A stretch of DNA of 64,000 nt, from NCBI RefSeq assembly GCF_002915575.1, contig NZ_PQGD01000002.1:186001-250000 (forward strand). The letters run 5' to 3'. A model generated the notes under the pieces. It was not told where the DNA came from and ran no database searches. It saw nothing but the letters and a program-made list of their open reading frames with translations. Shown here one piece after another: positions 9,682 through 20,050 of this stretch. Position 1 is the stretch's first letter. The number at the start of each line of letters is the position of its first letter. Both the position numbers and the translations under genes were made by a program. This DNA is from Superficieibacter electus. GTDB lineage: Bacteria > Pseudomonadota > Gammaproteobacteria > Enterobacterales > Enterobacteriaceae.

Positions 9682-10470
9682 ATGGGTTTTCTTACCGGTA
9701 AGCGCATTCTGATCACTGGCGTCGCCAGTAAACTCTCCATTGCCTACGGTATTGCACAGGCTATGCATCGTGAAGGGGCTGAGCTGGCGTTCACCTATCA
9801 GAACGACAAACTGAAAGGCCGCGTGGAAGGTTTTGCCGCGGAGCTGGGTTCCAGCATTGTGCTGCCGTGTGACGTAGCTGAAGATGAAAGCATTAACGCG
9901 CTGTTCAGCGAGCTGGCAAAAAGCTGGCCTAAATTTGACGGTTTTGTGCATTCCATCGGTTTTGCGCCTGGCGACCAGTTAGACGGCGATTATGTGAATG
10001 CCGTTACCCGTGAAGGCTTCAAAATCGCACACGACATCAGCGCCTACAGCTTTGTTGCGCTGGCAAAAGCGTGTCGTGAAATGCTGAACCCGGATTCTGC
10101 CCTGCTGACCCTGTCTTACCTGGGAGCAGAACGTGCCATTCCTAACTATAACGTGATGGGTCTGGCAAAAGCGTCTCTGGAAGCTAACGTGCGCTATATG
10201 GCGAATGCCATGGGTCCGGAAGGTGTGCGTGTTAACGCCATCTCTGCTGGTCCTATCCGCACTCTGGCAGCCTCTGGCATCAAAGACTTCCGTAAGATGC
10301 TGGCGCACTGTGAAGCGGTTACTCCGATTCGTCGTACCGTCACGATTGAGGACGTCGGCAACTCCGCCGCCTTCCTGTGCTCTAACCTCTCTGCCGGTAT
10401 CTCCGGTGAAGTCGTTCACGTTGATGGCGGTTTCAGCATCGCTGCGATGAATGAACTGGAACTGAAATAA
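9682..10470 (+). CDS. fabI: Enoyl-[ACP] reductase (NADH), FabI
   Basis: FabI reduces trans-2-enoyl-ACP with NADH, the last step of each fatty-acid elongation cycle, in the cytoplasm. At 262 aa it has the E. coli length. It shows the SDR-like cofactor start ([20 protein letters not shown]), the active-site Tyr-x6-Lys arrangement ([20 protein letters not shown]) and the conserved [15 protein letters not shown] loop that contacts triclosan and other inhibitors. The C-terminus [16 protein letters not shown] is typical. The start has AAGGA upstream. Gly93 and the other residues known to give triclosan resistance look wild type (FVHSIGFAP is intact). Confidence 0.98.
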   Translation: MGFLTGKRILITGVASKLSIAYGIAQAMHREGAELAFTYQNDKLKGRVEGFAAELGSSIVLPCDVAEDESINALFSELAKSWPKFDGFVHSIGFAPGDQLDGDYVNAVTREGFKIAHDISAYSFVALAKACREMLNPDSALLTLSYLGAERAIPNYNVMGLAKASLEANVRYMANAMGPEGVRVNAISAGPIRTLAASGIKDFRKMLAHCEAVTPIRRTVTIEDVGNSAAFLCSNLSAGISGEVVHVDGGFSIAAMNELELK

Positions 10471-10478
10471 GTTTCTGC

Positions 10479-10502
10479 CCCTCTTCGCGCTCGCGAAGAG
10501 GG
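10479..10502 (+). terminator. fabI terminator hairpin
   Basis: Inverted repeat CCCTCTTCGCG / CGCGAAGAGGG just after the fabI stop; about 10 paired bases with a 4-base loop once the innermost pair opens. Only TT follows, so strength as an intrinsic terminator is uncertain. Confidence 0.6.
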
Positions 10503-10654
10503 TTATCGCTCTTCTATATTCCGATCGGCTATTAAATATCACCCTTCATTCTTTTATCCCTGCACGGGCTTACGCCAGGATATCCAGGTTAAAACGATCC
10601 GCTGCACCGCGCCTGCATTTGCACGGGTCGCCACCTTCAGATCAAGGAAAGCCC

Positions 10655-11791
10655 ATGGAACAACGCCGCGTTTCCGGTAAAAATCACTGGTATCATGAGA
10701 CACAATCCAGTACCTGTCCGTCGGACGTTCTGCCATTAGTTCCCGAAGCCGCTCATGTTGAGGACCGCTTCCTGCTTGAGCTTACGCTTCCCGAATCGCT
10801 TCTTACTGCAAGTGAAGGCTGGATAAAGCCTGCCCGGGAACTGACTACCCTTCTTTTTCCAAATAACGTTACGGTCACGCGCCTGCAAACATTCAGTGCC
10901 TACGATAGACTCAGTACTGCCCTGACCGTCGCCCAGGTCTACGGGGTACAGCGTTTATGTAATCACTATGCAGCGCGGCTAACGCCTTTACCTGGCCCCG
11001 ATTCATCGCGTGAAAGTAATCATCGTCTGGCGCAGATCACCCAATATGCAAGGCAGCTTGCCAGCTCTCCGTCCGTCATTACAGCCCAGGCGAAAACGCA
11101 ACTTGAAGATGTTGGGCTCACATCCTATGACATCGTGCTAATTAATCAGATTATTGGCTTCGTCGGCTTTCAGGCCCGGGTGCTGGCAACGCTTCAGGCG
11201 CTGAACGCCCAGCCGGTGCGCTGGATACCCGGCATGCCAGTACAAGAAGATGCGCAGGCAACCCATTTTACCCGTCCGGATGTGAAATGGCTTCCGACAC
11301 TGGCTGGCATTGAACCGCATTACGCCAGCGCAGAGCAGACCGCAGCACGGGAGAAATGGCAAGGGCTTTTCCCCCTGGAAGGTCTGGTTCCCCTGCTGGT
11401 CTATGACTGTCGCACGCTGGATGCGACCGCCAGCATCATTAGCGCCCTTCCGTCGTCCACCTTCACGCCACTGGCCGCCCTGGTCACCTCACGCATTAAC
11501 GGTAGCGCAAGCTGTTTTAGCGCCTGGAGCGATACTGTTGACGATGAGATTGGGCTTTATTTTCAGGATGAGGAAACCTTAAAGAAATGGTGTGAACACC
11601 GCCCCCTGGAGCAGGTTATTATTCAGTCTGTTCAATTATTAACCCGCGCGCCGGATCGCTTTAGCGCGGCACAATTTACCCCGCTAATTGAACATGGTCT
11701 TTCCGTCGAGGAAGCGATTAACCTGCTGGCATGGAGTGGATTATGTGGCTGGCTTAATCGGCTAAGGATTGCGCTGGGTGAAACGATCTGA
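10655..11791 (+). CDS. yciW: YciW, CMD-domain (peroxidase-like) protein
   Basis: A 378-residue soluble protein matching YciW in length and in position between fabI and rnb. I chose the ATG at 10655 because AAGGA (10644-10648) lies six bases upstream; the frame is open from 10619. The family is related to carboxymuconolactone decarboxylase/AhpD-type proteins, but the usual catalytic CxxC is not obvious here. Known work on E. coli ties yciW to the CysB regulon and cysteine metabolism; the reaction is not established. The gene appears monocistronic. Confidence 0.85.
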   Translation: MEQRRVSGKNHWYHETQSSTCPSDVLPLVPEAAHVEDRFLLELTLPESLLTASEGWIKPARELTTLLFPNNVTVTRLQTFSAYDRLSTALTVAQVYGVQRLCNHYAARLTPLPGPDSSRESNHRLAQITQYARQLASSPSVITAQAKTQLEDVGLTSYDIVLINQIIGFVGFQARVLATLQALNAQPVRWIPGMPVQEDAQATHFTRPDVKWLPTLAGIEPHYASAEQTAAREKWQGLFPLEGLVPLLVYDCRTLDATASIISALPSSTFTPLAALVTSRINGSASCFSAWSDTVDDEIGLYFQDEETLKKWCEHRPLEQVIIQSVQLLTRAPDRFSAAQFTPLIEHGLSVEEAINLLAWSGLCGWLNRLRIALGETI

Positions 11792-11890
11792 CCCGACAGG
11801 GTGTAAGGGAAAGGGTTAAACAGCGCTTGCTGGAAGGGTAAGATTCGCGTAAAACTGTCAGCCGCTCTTAGGCCACGAAAATACATCATT

Positions 11891-13822
11891 ATGCTTCAGG
11901 ATAACCCGCTGCTTGCGCAGCTTAAACAGCAACTACATTCTCAGACCCCTCGTGCTGAAGGGGTTGTTAAAGCCACGGAAAAAGGCTATGGCTTCCTTGA
12001 AGTCGATGCGCAAAAAAGCTACTTCATTCCGCCGCCGCAGATGAAAAAAGTCATGCATGGCGACCGTATTATCGCTGTGATCCACAGTGAAAAAGATCGC
12101 GAAAGCGCGGAGCCGGAAGAACTGGTCGAGCCGTTCCTGACCCGTTTCGTTGGCAAAGTACAGAAGAAAGATGACCGTCTTACTATTGTGCCGGATCATC
12201 CCCTGCTGAAAGAAGCGATTCCCTGCCGTGCCGAGCGCGGCGTTACAGATGATTTTCAAAATGGCGACTGGGCCGTGGCTGAGATGCGCCGCCATCCGCT
12301 TAAGGGCGACCGCAGTTTTTATGCTGAGCTGACGCAGTTTATCACCTTTGGTGATGACCATTTTGTTCCATGGTGGGTGACTCTGGCACGTCACAATCTC
12401 GAAAAAGACGCGCCGCAGGGTACTACGGTGGAGATGCTGGATGAAGGGTTACTTCGCCGCGATCTGACTGCGCTGGATTTCGTCACCATTGACAGTGCCA
12501 GCACTGAAGATATGGATGATGCACTGTTCGCTGAAGAGCTCGCTGACGGCAAGTTGCAATTAACGGTTGCTATCGCCGACCCAACGGCCTGGATTGCAGA
12601 AGGCAGCACGCTTGATGAGACTGCTAAAGTACGTGCTTTCACCAACTATCTGCCGGGCTTTAACATTCCAATGTTGCCCCGCGAGCTGTCAGACAATTTA
12701 TGTTCCCTGCGTCCGCAGGAAGTCCGCCCGGTGCTGGCCTGCCGGATGGTGATCAATGCCGAAGGTGCCATCGAGGATGATATTGAATTCTTTGCGGCAA
12801 CCATCGAGTCGAAAGCCAAACTGGCTTACGACAATGTATCTGACTGGCTGGAGAATAACGGCTGGCAACCGCAAAGCGAAAATATCGCGCGGCAAATCAC
12901 CCTGTTAAACCGGATTTGCCTGAGCCGCGGCGAATGGCGTCATAACCACGCGCTGGTCTTTAAAGATCGCCCTGACTACCGCTTTGTGTTGGGGGAGAAA
13001 GGTGAAGTCCTGGATATCGTTGCCGAACCTCGCCGCATTGCAAATCGTATTGTTGAAGAGTCAATGATCGCAGCCAATATCTGCGCCGCCCGCGTACTGC
13101 GCGACAAACTCGGCTTCGGTATCTATAACGTTCATACGGGTTTCGATCCCGCGAACAGTGAGCAACTGGCCGCATTGTTGAAAACCCACGGTATGCATGT
13201 TGATACGCAAGAGGTATTAACGTTGCCGGGCTTTTGCAAACTGCGTCGTGAACTGGATGCGCAGCCAACCAGCTTCCTTGACAGCCGTATTCGTCGTTTC
13301 CAGTCGTATGCGGAAATCAGCGTCGAGCCGGGTCCTCATTTCGGCCTCGGACTGGAAGCTTACGCGACCTGGACCTCTCCGATTCGTAAGTACGGCGATA
13401 TGATTAACCATCGTCTGCTGAAAGCCGTCATTAAAGGTGAGACGATTGCGCGCCCCCTGGCAGACGTTACCGTGCAGATGGCAGAACGCCGTCGCCTGAA
13501 CCGGATGGCCGAACGTGATGTCGGCGACTGGTTGTATGCTCGTTTCCTGCAGGATAAAGCCGGCACCGATACCCGTTTTGCAGCGGAAATTATCGATATC
13601 AGCCGCGGTGGAATGCGCGTACGGCTGGTAGATAACGGCGCAGTCGCCTTTATTCCGGCTCCGTTCATTCATGCTGTCCGCGACGAGTTGGTGTGCAGCC
13701 AGGAAAACGGTACGGTGCAAATTAAAGGTGAAGTGGTCTATAAAGTCACGGAGGTGATTGATGTTACTATCGCCGAAGTTCGTCTTGAGACCCGCAGCGT
13801 GATCGCACGTCCTGCCGTTTGA
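11891..13822 (+). CDS. rnb: Exoribonuclease II
   Basis: RNase II degrades single-stranded RNA processively from the 3' end. It is 643 aa, as expected. An N-terminal cold-shock domain ([18 protein letters not shown]) is followed by a second cold-shock domain and by the RNB catalytic domain, where the metal-binding aspartates sit in [17 protein letters not shown] (about residues 197-213). The RNB domain ends near [16 protein letters not shown], and an S1 domain closes the protein ([20 protein letters not shown]). Nothing is missing. It precedes pdeR, as in E. coli. Confidence 0.97.
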   Translation: MLQDNPLLAQLKQQLHSQTPRAEGVVKATEKGYGFLEVDAQKSYFIPPPQMKKVMHGDRIIAVIHSEKDRESAEPEELVEPFLTRFVGKVQKKDDRLTIVPDHPLLKEAIPCRAERGVTDDFQNGDWAVAEMRRHPLKGDRSFYAELTQFITFGDDHFVPWWVTLARHNLEKDAPQGTTVEMLDEGLLRRDLTALDFVTIDSASTEDMDDALFAEELADGKLQLTVAIADPTAWIAEGSTLDETAKVRAFTNYLPGFNIPMLPRELSDNLCSLRPQEVRPVLACRMVINAEGAIEDDIEFFAATIESKAKLAYDNVSDWLENNGWQPQSENIARQITLLNRICLSRGEWRHNHALVFKDRPDYRFVLGEKGEVLDIVAEPRRIANRIVEESMIAANICAARVLRDKLGFGIYNVHTGFDPANSEQLAALLKTHGMHVDTQEVLTLPGFCKLRRELDAQPTSFLDSRIRRFQSYAEISVEPGPHFGLGLEAYATWTSPIRKYGDMINHRLLKAVIKGETIARPLADVTVQMAERRRLNRMAERDVGDWLYARFLQDKAGTDTRFAAEIIDISRGGMRVRLVDNGAVAFIPAPFIHAVRDELVCSQENGTVQIKGEVVYKVTEVIDVTIAEVRLETRSVIARPAV

Positions 13823-13843
13823 TTGTTAATCAATAAACGATAC

Positions 13844-13873
13844 GGCTTTCCGCCAACACGGAAAGCCATTTTT
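13844..13873 (+). terminator. rnb Rho-independent terminator
   Basis: Perfect 8-bp stem GGCTTTCC / GGAAAGCC with an 8-base loop, followed by ATTTTT, 22 bases after the rnb stop codon. Confidence 0.8.
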
Positions 13874-14020
13874 ATATTCATTTCGCGAATGCGACCTCCC
13901 TGCCATTTTTCTAAAATTTTCCGCCAAAACCAGTAAAAGCGTTCACACTAAAAGTGTCGACACGTACCGTGCCGGGCATAAATACGCTTAATTGAGACAT
14001 ATTTATTGTGCGGAGAGGAT

Positions 14021-16012
14021 ATGAAAAACGAGCCTGAGCATAATCTGTTGTCCCGGTTTACCGGGAGCGCCAGTCCACGCTGGCGGTTTAAAGCACACAG
14101 TAATGCGCTCTATCTGATGGCAAACGAAAACGCCTCTCTCACCCAGGTGATTACCCTTACCGCAGATCAGGCATCGCGAATACGGGAACTCAGTGTTATA
14201 ACTTCCAGTATTAAAATAACACTCAACATTTATAATTGTGAGGTACCCATTCATCTTGTTGGTCGCAAGGTCAGCGCCGATGAATGGGCCGGAACGTCTT
14301 CAGCATGGAATGATACGTCGTCGGTAGCCCGGGATTTGGCACAAAGTCTCTCTTTTGCCGAGCAGGTTGTCTCTGAAGCCAATTCAGTGATCGTCATCCT
14401 TGATCGCCACGGAAATATTCAGCGCTTTAACCGTCTGAGCGAAGAGTATGCTGGTAAAAAAGAACATGAAGTCATCGGGCAAAGCATATTTAATCTTTTT
14501 ATGACGCCGGGCGAAGCTAATGCCTCCCGCGAATATATTAACGATTTTTTTAATAACGGTAGTTCCTATGAAGTCGAGCGCTGGATCAATACTCGCAAAG
14601 GCCAGCGACTGTTTTTGTTTCGTAATAAATTTGTCCACAGTGGCAGCGGCAAAAACGAAATTTTCCTCATTTGTTCCGGCACCGACATTACCGAGGAGCG
14701 GCGGACCCAGGAACATTTACGGGTGCTGGCTAATACCGACAGCGTCACTGGCTTGCCGAACAGAAATGCTATCCAGGAGTTGATCGCACAAGCCATTGAA
14801 TTACGTGGCGACACCCAGGTCGGTATTGTTTATCTGGACCTTGATAATTTTAAAAAGATAAATGACGCCTACGGCCATGTATTTGGCGACAGGCTGCTTC
14901 AGGCCGTATCGCTGGCGATTTTAAGCTGTCTTGAAGAGGGGCAGATGCTGGCTCGCCTGGGAGGTGATGAATTTATTGTGCTGGCAACCACCACATCTCA
15001 GGCCGCGCTGGAAGCAATGGCTTCGCGAATCCTTCACCAATTGCAGCAGCCCTTCCGTGTCGGCCTTATTGAGGTCTATACCAGTTGTTCGTTGGGCATT
15101 GCAATTGCGCCCCAGCATGGAGAGGATCGTGAAAGTGTCATTCGCAACGCCGATACTGCCATGTACACCGCCAAAGAAAATGGTCGGGGGAAGTTCTGCG
15201 TTTTTGCCCCGGAAATGAACCAGCGGGTATTCGAATATTTATGGCTCGACACTAACCTGCGTAAAGCGCTGGAAAACCTCCAGCTTCACATTCATTATCA
15301 ACCCAAAATAGACTGGGACGGCGAGGTTCATAGTCTGGAAGCGCTGGTACGCTGGCAATCACCTGAACGGGGATTAATCCCTCCGCAGGAGTTTATTGCC
15401 TATGCTGAAGAGTCTGGCCTGATTGTCCCCCTTGGCCGCTGGGTTATGCTGGAGGTCGTTCGCCAGTTGGCGGACTGGCGTGAGAAAGGCATTCACCTGC
15501 GGGTAGCGGTTAACGTCTCAGCTCGCCAGTTAGCCGATCAGTCGATTTTTAGCGATCTGAATCAGGCTCTCAAGGAATTTCAGTTTGATGATTGCCCCAT
15601 TGACGTGGAACTGACTGAAAGTTGCCTGATTGAAAATGCCGAACAAGCGCATTCGGTTATTCAGCAATTCAGCGAGCTCGGTGCTCAGATCCATCTTGAT
15701 GACTTTGGAACGGGTTATTCTTCTCTCTCCAAACTGGCGCACTTCCCTATAAATGCCATCAAGCTGGATCAAAGCTTTGTGCGTGACGTGCATAAGCAGG
15801 CCGTTTCGCAGTCACTGGTGCGAGCCATAATAGCCTTTGCGCAGGCGCTTCAGCTACGGGTCATTGCTGAAGGAGTGGAAACAAAAAAAGAAGATATCTT
15901 TCTTACCCGTAATGGCGTAAATGAGAGACAGGGCTTTTTATTTGCCAAACCAATGCCAGCGGAGGCTTTTGAAAAGTGGTATCGTGAGTATCAATCGAAA
16001 ACGGTCCATTAA
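14021..16012 (+). CDS. pdeR: Cyclic-di-GMP phosphodiesterase PdeR (PAS-GGDEF-EAL)
   Basis: PdeR (YciR, Gmr) hydrolyses c-di-GMP and, in E. coli, acts as a trigger enzyme that controls curli expression through DgcM and MlrA. This 663-residue copy starts at 14021 behind GGAGAGG; a GTG at 14006 is less likely. A PAS domain spans about residues 105-220. The GGDEF domain keeps an intact A-site (RLGGDEFIVL). The EAL domain keeps EALVRW, the metal ligands in LTESCLIEN and LDDFGTGYSSLSKL, and EGVET, so phosphodiesterase activity is expected. No membrane segments are seen. E. coli PdeR is 661 aa. Confidence 0.94.
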   Translation: MKNEPEHNLLSRFTGSASPRWRFKAHSNALYLMANENASLTQVITLTADQASRIRELSVITSSIKITLNIYNCEVPIHLVGRKVSADEWAGTSSAWNDTSSVARDLAQSLSFAEQVVSEANSVIVILDRHGNIQRFNRLSEEYAGKKEHEVIGQSIFNLFMTPGEANASREYINDFFNNGSSYEVERWINTRKGQRLFLFRNKFVHSGSGKNEIFLICSGTDITEERRTQEHLRVLANTDSVTGLPNRNAIQELIAQAIELRGDTQVGIVYLDLDNFKKINDAYGHVFGDRLLQAVSLAILSCLEEGQMLARLGGDEFIVLATTTSQAALEAMASRILHQLQQPFRVGLIEVYTSCSLGIAIAPQHGEDRESVIRNADTAMYTAKENGRGKFCVFAPEMNQRVFEYLWLDTNLRKALENLQLHIHYQPKIDWDGEVHSLEALVRWQSPERGLIPPQEFIAYAEESGLIVPLGRWVMLEVVRQLADWREKGIHLRVAVNVSARQLADQSIFSDLNQALKEFQFDDCPIDVELTESCLIENAEQAHSVIQQFSELGAQIHLDDFGTGYSSLSKLAHFPINAIKLDQSFVRDVHKQAVSQSLVRAIIAFAQALQLRVIAEGVETKKEDIFLTRNGVNERQGFLFAKPMPAEAFEKWYREYQSKTVH

Positions 16013-16090
16013 TAGCATATTTTTTTACTTTTCTTTTATCATCATTTTTTGCATCATTGAATTTATTCACTTTTCGATAAAGGATACCTT

Positions 16091-16273
16091 ATGGCCGAAC
16101 TCAATCCGCACAATGTGGCACAACGTATAGACACTGTGCTTGATATCCTGGTCGCCGGTGATTACCACTCTGCTATCCATAACTTAGAAATTCTTAAAGC
16201 TGAGCTTCTGGAGCAGGTAAAGCGCGAACGGCCCGGTGAGCAAGGCTCGCCAAAATCACCATGGGAAATCTAG
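16091..16273 (+). CDS. yciZ: YciZ, small DUF2594 protein
   Basis: A 60-residue soluble protein of the YciZ/DUF2594 type in its usual place between pdeR and yciT. The sequence is one amphipathic helical stretch ([20 protein letters not shown]) followed by a charged helix and a short Pro-rich tail. The ribosome-binding site is AAAGGA before the ATG. Function is unknown. It ends 50 bases before the yciT start, so the two may be co-transcribed. Confidence 0.85.
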   Translation: MAELNPHNVAQRIDTVLDILVAGDYHSAIHNLEILKAELLEQVKRERPGEQGSPKSPWEI

Positions 16274-16323
16274 TTACCGGCCAATTGCGTATAGTTAATA
16301 ACAAGGGACGTGACGTTACGACT

Positions 16324-17073
16324 ATGAATGCCCGACAACACAATATTATTCAGCTGGTGACCGATAAAGGACGAATGAGCGTCTCTGAACTCGCAAAAAC
16401 CTTTAATGTTTCTGAGGTCACTATCCGTCAGGATCTGACATTACTTGAAAAGCAGAGTTATTTACGTCGCCAGCACGGCGCAGCCGTACCGCTTGATAAT
16501 GATAATGTCGAAACGCGCATGCTCAGTAATTTCTCACAAAAGCGTGATATTGCTCAGTTTGCCTCAACGCTTGTTGCTCCCGGTGAAACCGTATTTATTG
16601 AAAATGGCAGTTGTAATGCACTGCTGGCACGTATTCTGGCGGAAACCAAAGCCACTACCATTGTTACCGTCAGCAGCTATATTGCCCATTTACTGAAAGA
16701 CAGTCCCGGTGAAGTTATTCTCCTGGGCGGTATTTATCAGAAGACAAGCGAAAGTATGGTGGGCCCGCTCACTCGTTTTTATGCGCAGAACGTTCACTTC
16801 AATAAAGCTTTTATTGGCATAGATGGCTGGCAGCCGGATACCGGTTTTACCAGCCGCGATATGCTGCGCGCAGATGTGGTGAATGCGGTACTGGAGAAAG
16901 GCGGCGAAACCATTATTCTTTCCGACAGCTCTAAATTTGGGGCCATCCATCCGTATCCTTTGCGGCCGACGACGCATCTTCACCGGCTGGTCACTGACGA
17001 CGGACTAAATGAGGAAATACGGTTGCAGTTAACTGAAAGCGGTCTTAGTGTCGATATTGTTCATCCTGTCTGA
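16324..17073 (+). CDS. yciT: DeoR-family transcriptional regulator YciT
   Basis: A 249-residue DeoR-family repressor, the length of E. coli YciT when started at 16324 ([12 protein letters not shown]). An N-terminal helix-turn-helix lies at about residues 18-40 ([20 protein letters not shown]). The effector-binding domain follows, with the family motif for sugar-phosphate binding ([13 protein letters not shown] and the DSSKFGAI segment). In E. coli YciT has been linked to osmotic stress, and osmB is the next gene here; direct regulation of osmB is not shown by the sequence. Confidence 0.92.
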   Translation: MNARQHNIIQLVTDKGRMSVSELAKTFNVSEVTIRQDLTLLEKQSYLRRQHGAAVPLDNDNVETRMLSNFSQKRDIAQFASTLVAPGETVFIENGSCNALLARILAETKATTIVTVSSYIAHLLKDSPGEVILLGGIYQKTSESMVGPLTRFYAQNVHFNKAFIGIDGWQPDTGFTSRDMLRADVVNAVLEKGGETIILSDSSKFGAIHPYPLRPTTHLHRLVTDDGLNEEIRLQLTESGLSVDIVHPV

Positions 17074-17239
17074 GTCTACACAGCCTGCCTCTGTGCAGGC
17101 TGCTGCCCTTCTCTGAGATTTATCCTGGTCACTAATTAAGAGTTTTTACCTGTCTGATCAAAGGGAAAAACCTAAACTTAGCTTAACGAAACGACAGGCC
17201 AGAACAATCACCTGCGTGATTTTTTACACCTGCAAACAA

Positions 17240-17280
17240 AACTCATGGACGGCCCCAATATTATGGCCAGCAGCTATAAT
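17240..17280 (+). promoter_or_regulatory. Candidate stress promoter of osmB
   Basis: The 249-base gap before osmB contains CTATAAT at 17274-17280, close to the sigma-S -10 consensus CTATACT. It lies 45-50 bases upstream of the osmB start. E. coli osmB is known to be induced by osmotic stress and in stationary phase and to be controlled by RcsB. I could not place an Rcs box with confidence. Confidence 0.4.
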
Positions 17281-17325
17281 AAAAGGGAAATTCTTCCATG
17301 AATCAATTATTCAGGAGAAGGTATG

Positions 17326-17544
17326 ATGAACTTAACGAGTAAAAAAATGGCCGCCGCGGTTCTGGCAGTTACTCTGGCAATGTCTCTGAGCGCATGTTCA
17401 AACTGGTCTAAACGCGACCGTAATACGGCATTGGGTGCAGGTGCGGGTGCTATCGGTGGCGCAGTGCTGTCTGATGGTAGCGCGTTGGGTACTCTGGGTG
17501 GCGCGGCAGTAGGTGGTGTTATCGGCCACCAGGTTAGTAAATAA
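17326..17544 (+). CDS. osmB: Osmotically inducible lipoprotein OsmB
   Basis: A 72-residue outer-membrane lipoprotein. The signal peptide ends in the lipobox LSAC (AMSLSACSNW), so Cys near residue 23 would be lipidated. The rest is a glycine-zipper domain (GAGAGAIGGAVL and LGGAAVGGVIGHQV) that can pack against membranes. Two adjacent ATGs exist, at 17323 and 17326; the second matches the 72-aa length of the E. coli protein and lies 8 bases from AGGAG. It is known to be stress induced, and its in vivo function is poorly defined. Confidence 0.95.
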   Translation: MNLTSKKMAAAVLAVTLAMSLSACSNWSKRDRNTALGAGAGAIGGAVLSDGSALGTLGGAAVGGVIGHQVSK

Positions 17545-17588
17545 CCTTCCCCTTCACACACATATTACCTTTTTAAGCACTATTTATA

Positions 17589-17614
17589 CGAGCCACAGTT
17601 TACACTGTGGCTCG
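17589..17614. terminator. Bidirectional terminator between osmB and yciH
   Basis: Perfect 10-bp stem CGAGCCACAG / CTGTGGCTCG with loop TTTACA, between convergent osmB and yciH. GTGTTTTTATT follows on the plus strand, and TATAAATAG lies on the other side. Confidence 0.85.
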
Positions 17615-17624
17615 CGTGTTTTTA

Positions 17625-17954
17625 TTAGCCGCCAGCCAGTTTTACTTTCATGCCTTTGGCTTCCAGCAGCGTTTTAATCAGATCCCGCTTATCACCCTGA
17701 ATCTCAATGACGCCGTCTTTCAGCGCTCCGCCACAGCCGCATTTTTTCTTAAGCTCTGCGGCCAGTTTATTAAGGGTGGCATCATCAGCATCAATCCCTG
17801 TAATAACACAAACGCCTTTTCCTTTGCGTCCGCTGGTCTGCCGCTGGATGCGTACAATCCCATCACCCTTTGGTCGTTCAGATGCGATCGCAGGCTCATT
17901 AATGCGGCCCGTTTCGGTTGAATAAACCAGCCGGGAATTCGCTGAGTCGTTCAT
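17625..17954 (-). CDS. yciH: YciH, SUI1/eIF1-like translation factor homologue
   Basis: A 109-residue protein with a C-terminal SUI1/eIF1 fold (RKGKGVCVITGIDADDATLN, then CGCGGALKDGVIEIQGD, which is the conserved core). The first 30 residues are variable. It resembles eukaryotic eIF1 and can affect initiation fidelity in vitro; its cellular role in bacteria is unsettled, with a proposed role in stress-related translation control. It overlaps the pyrF stop by one base (TAATG), so it is translationally coupled to pyrF, as in E. coli. Confidence 0.95.
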   Translation of the reverse strand: MNDSANSRLVYSTETGRINEPAIASERPKGDGIVRIQRQTSGRKGKGVCVITGIDADDATLNKLAAELKKKCGCGGALKDGVIEIQGDKRDLIKTLLEAKGMKVKLAGG

Positions 17955-18691
17955 TATGCCTCCTGACGCAGTGATGCATTGATGGTCTGTAAAGTCACTA
18001 ACGGATCGGGAGATTGAGTGATTGGGCGGCCGATCACCATATAATCCACGCCAGCCGCCTGTGCCTGTTCCGGCGTCATGATACGTCGCTGGTCGCCTGC
18101 CGCACTACCCTGCGGACGGATGCCCGGCGTGATCAGTTTAAATGCCTGGCCCAGATCCTGCTTAAAACGCACGGCCTCTTGTGCAGAGCAGACCACACCG
18201 TCCAGACCGCACTGTTGTGTCAGGCGTGCCAGCGTCGCTGCATAGTCAGCAGGCGACAATGTTACTCCCAGCCCGGCAAGATCGCTGCTTTCCATACTGG
18301 TTAACACCGTTACCGCAATCAGCAGTGGTGCCTCCTTGCCAAAAGGTATCAGCGCTTCACGCGCCGCGTTCATCATCCGCTCTCCGCCGCTCGCATGCAC
18401 ATTGACCATCCATACGCCAAGATCAGCCGCAGCGGCGACCGCACGCGCAGTGGTATTGGGGATATCATGAAATTTCAGATCGAGAAATACGCCAAAACCT
18501 CGTTGCTGAAGGTCACGTACCAGCTGAGGGCCAAAGCGGGTAAACATCTCTTTCCCGACTTTGAGACGGCAATCCTTAGGATCGATGCGGTCAACGAATG
18601 CCAGTGCATGAGTAAGGTTATCATAGTCGAGTGCGACAACAACGGGCGAAAGCGTTGTAGAGCGTGAAGAGGATGAAACAATAGACGTCAT
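17954..18691 (-). CDS. pyrF: Orotidine-5'-phosphate decarboxylase
   Basis: PyrF converts OMP to UMP, the last step of de novo pyrimidine synthesis. With the start at 18691 ([11 protein letters not shown]) it is 245 aa, the E. coli length; the open frame reaches 18718. The catalytic Lys-Asp network is present in LKVGKEMF and [12 protein letters not shown] (the DxKxxDI motif), and the phosphate-binding end in TPGIRPQGS and [10 protein letters not shown]. The gene is followed by coupled yciH. Confidence 0.97.
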   Translation of the reverse strand: MTSIVSSSSRSTTLSPVVVALDYDNLTHALAFVDRIDPKDCRLKVGKEMFTRFGPQLVRDLQQRGFGVFLDLKFHDIPNTTARAVAAAADLGVWMVNVHASGGERMMNAAREALIPFGKEAPLLIAVTVLTSMESSDLAGLGVTLSPADYAATLARLTQQCGLDGVVCSAQEAVRFKQDLGQAFKLITPGIRPQGSAAGDQRRIMTPEQAQAAGVDYMVIGRPITQSPDPLVTLQTINASLRQEA

Positions 18692-18874
18692 GAGCGAACC
18701 TTCCTGATGATGGCGCACAGCAGGCGCAAAAAAAGGTAAACGGCGAGCATTCTACCTGCGGCTTCATCAAAATGACAGGCTGCATTTTTCCCTGCAATGC
18801 CAGTTAAAAACGGGAGGTGGACAATAGCGAGGAATAACATTAAGTATGTTGTAACTAATTAACGCCTTTTTTTA

Positions 18875-20044
18875 TTATTGTCCGTCAAGTCCGCGGATAG
18901 GTTTCACCGTTGACCAGGCCCGGCAGGAAGGACAATGCCAGTAGAGGGTATAAGCAGTAAAGCCGCACTTCTGGCAGCGAAAGCGGGGTTTACTCCGCAC
19001 CTGCTCGCCAACCATGTCTCGCAGCACCATCAGACTCTCTTTGGCGCGGCCTTCTTCGGCTTCATTGAGGTGGTAGTCCATCAGCTTATGGAAAACGCGC
19101 ATCGTGGGGTGCTGTTGAAGGTGACGAGTAACATACACCTGCGCACTCTCCTGCCCCTCACGCTGTTCAACGATATCAGCCAACATCAGCTCTGCCGTCG
19201 CGCCCACGTTTTCTTCCACACAGCGACGCAGGAATTCGGCCCATTCGTCGTTCTTACCCAACTGCTGGTAGCAGGTTTGCAGCATTTCCAGCGTTTCACT
19301 CACCAGTTCCTTATCCTGATTAATGACCCGCAGCAAACTTTCAACGGCTTTGGCATAATCGCCCTTCGCCATAAACACGCGCCCCATCATGATGGAAATG
19401 CGCGCACTGTTGCGATCGGCCGCTGCGCCTTTTTTCAACAGCGCCATCGCCTTATCCATATCGTCGTTGCCCATCTGCTGGAGCGCCAGTTCACAGTAAA
19501 AATGGGCAATTTCGCCGCGATGTTTTTCTTTGCCCAGTTTCACCAGCCGTTCAGCCACATCGATCGCTTTTTGCCAGTCGCTGGTCGCCTGGGCGATTTG
19601 CAACAATTGCTGTAGCGCGCTCACCCGAAAGTCCGTTTCATCCACCAGTTGGCTGAACATGTCCTCAGCGCGATCGTACATCCCGGCCGCCATATAATCG
19701 CGACCAAGCTGTTGTACCGCCAGCAGGCGCTGATCGTAGGTTAACGACGCGCTTTCCATTAAAGTCTGATGAATACGAATGGCACGATCGACTTCGCCAC
19801 GAGAGCGAAACAGGTTTCCAAGGGTGAGATGGGCCTCGACGGTGCCAGTGTCCTCTTTTAACATATCGAGGAACAGATCGACCGCCTTGTCCTGTTGGTT
19901 GCTTAACAGGAAGTTCACGCCCGTCACGTAGTCACGCGACAGGCGATTGGCTTCTTCCTGTTTAGTTTGTTGTGCACTTCTGCGCCCCATGTACCACCCA
20001 TAAGCAGCAGCAACGGGTAAAAGCAGAAACAACAACTCCAGCAT
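18875..20044 (-). CDS. lapB: LapB, lipopolysaccharide assembly/FtsH adaptor protein
   Basis: LapB (YciM) is anchored in the inner membrane and links LPS synthesis to proteolysis of LpxC by FtsH. This 389-residue protein has one N-terminal membrane segment (LFLLLPVAAAYGWYMG), then several tetratricopeptide repeats across about residues 35-330 (for example AHLTLGNLFRSRGEVDRAIR). The C-terminus is a rubredoxin-like metal domain with two Cys pairs (CQKCGF and CPSC). All four cysteines are intact. It lies six bases after lapA, so the two form one transcript. Confidence 0.96.
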   Translation of the reverse strand: MLELLFLLLPVAAAYGWYMGRRSAQQTKQEEANRLSRDYVTGVNFLLSNQQDKAVDLFLDMLKEDTGTVEAHLTLGNLFRSRGEVDRAIRIHQTLMESASLTYDQRLLAVQQLGRDYMAAGMYDRAEDMFSQLVDETDFRVSALQQLLQIAQATSDWQKAIDVAERLVKLGKEKHRGEIAHFYCELALQQMGNDDMDKAMALLKKGAAADRNSARISIMMGRVFMAKGDYAKAVESLLRVINQDKELVSETLEMLQTCYQQLGKNDEWAEFLRRCVEENVGATAELMLADIVEQREGQESAQVYVTRHLQQHPTMRVFHKLMDYHLNEAEEGRAKESLMVLRDMVGEQVRSKPRFRCQKCGFTAYTLYWHCPSCRAWSTVKPIRGLDGQ

Positions 20045-20050
20045 AAATGA

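Noticed and set aside
18935-19615. 226-codon open frame on the plus strand inside lapB
   Set aside because: It is antisense to a clearly conserved TPR protein, has no ribosome-binding site and its His/Gln-rich translation looks like a codon-bias shadow.
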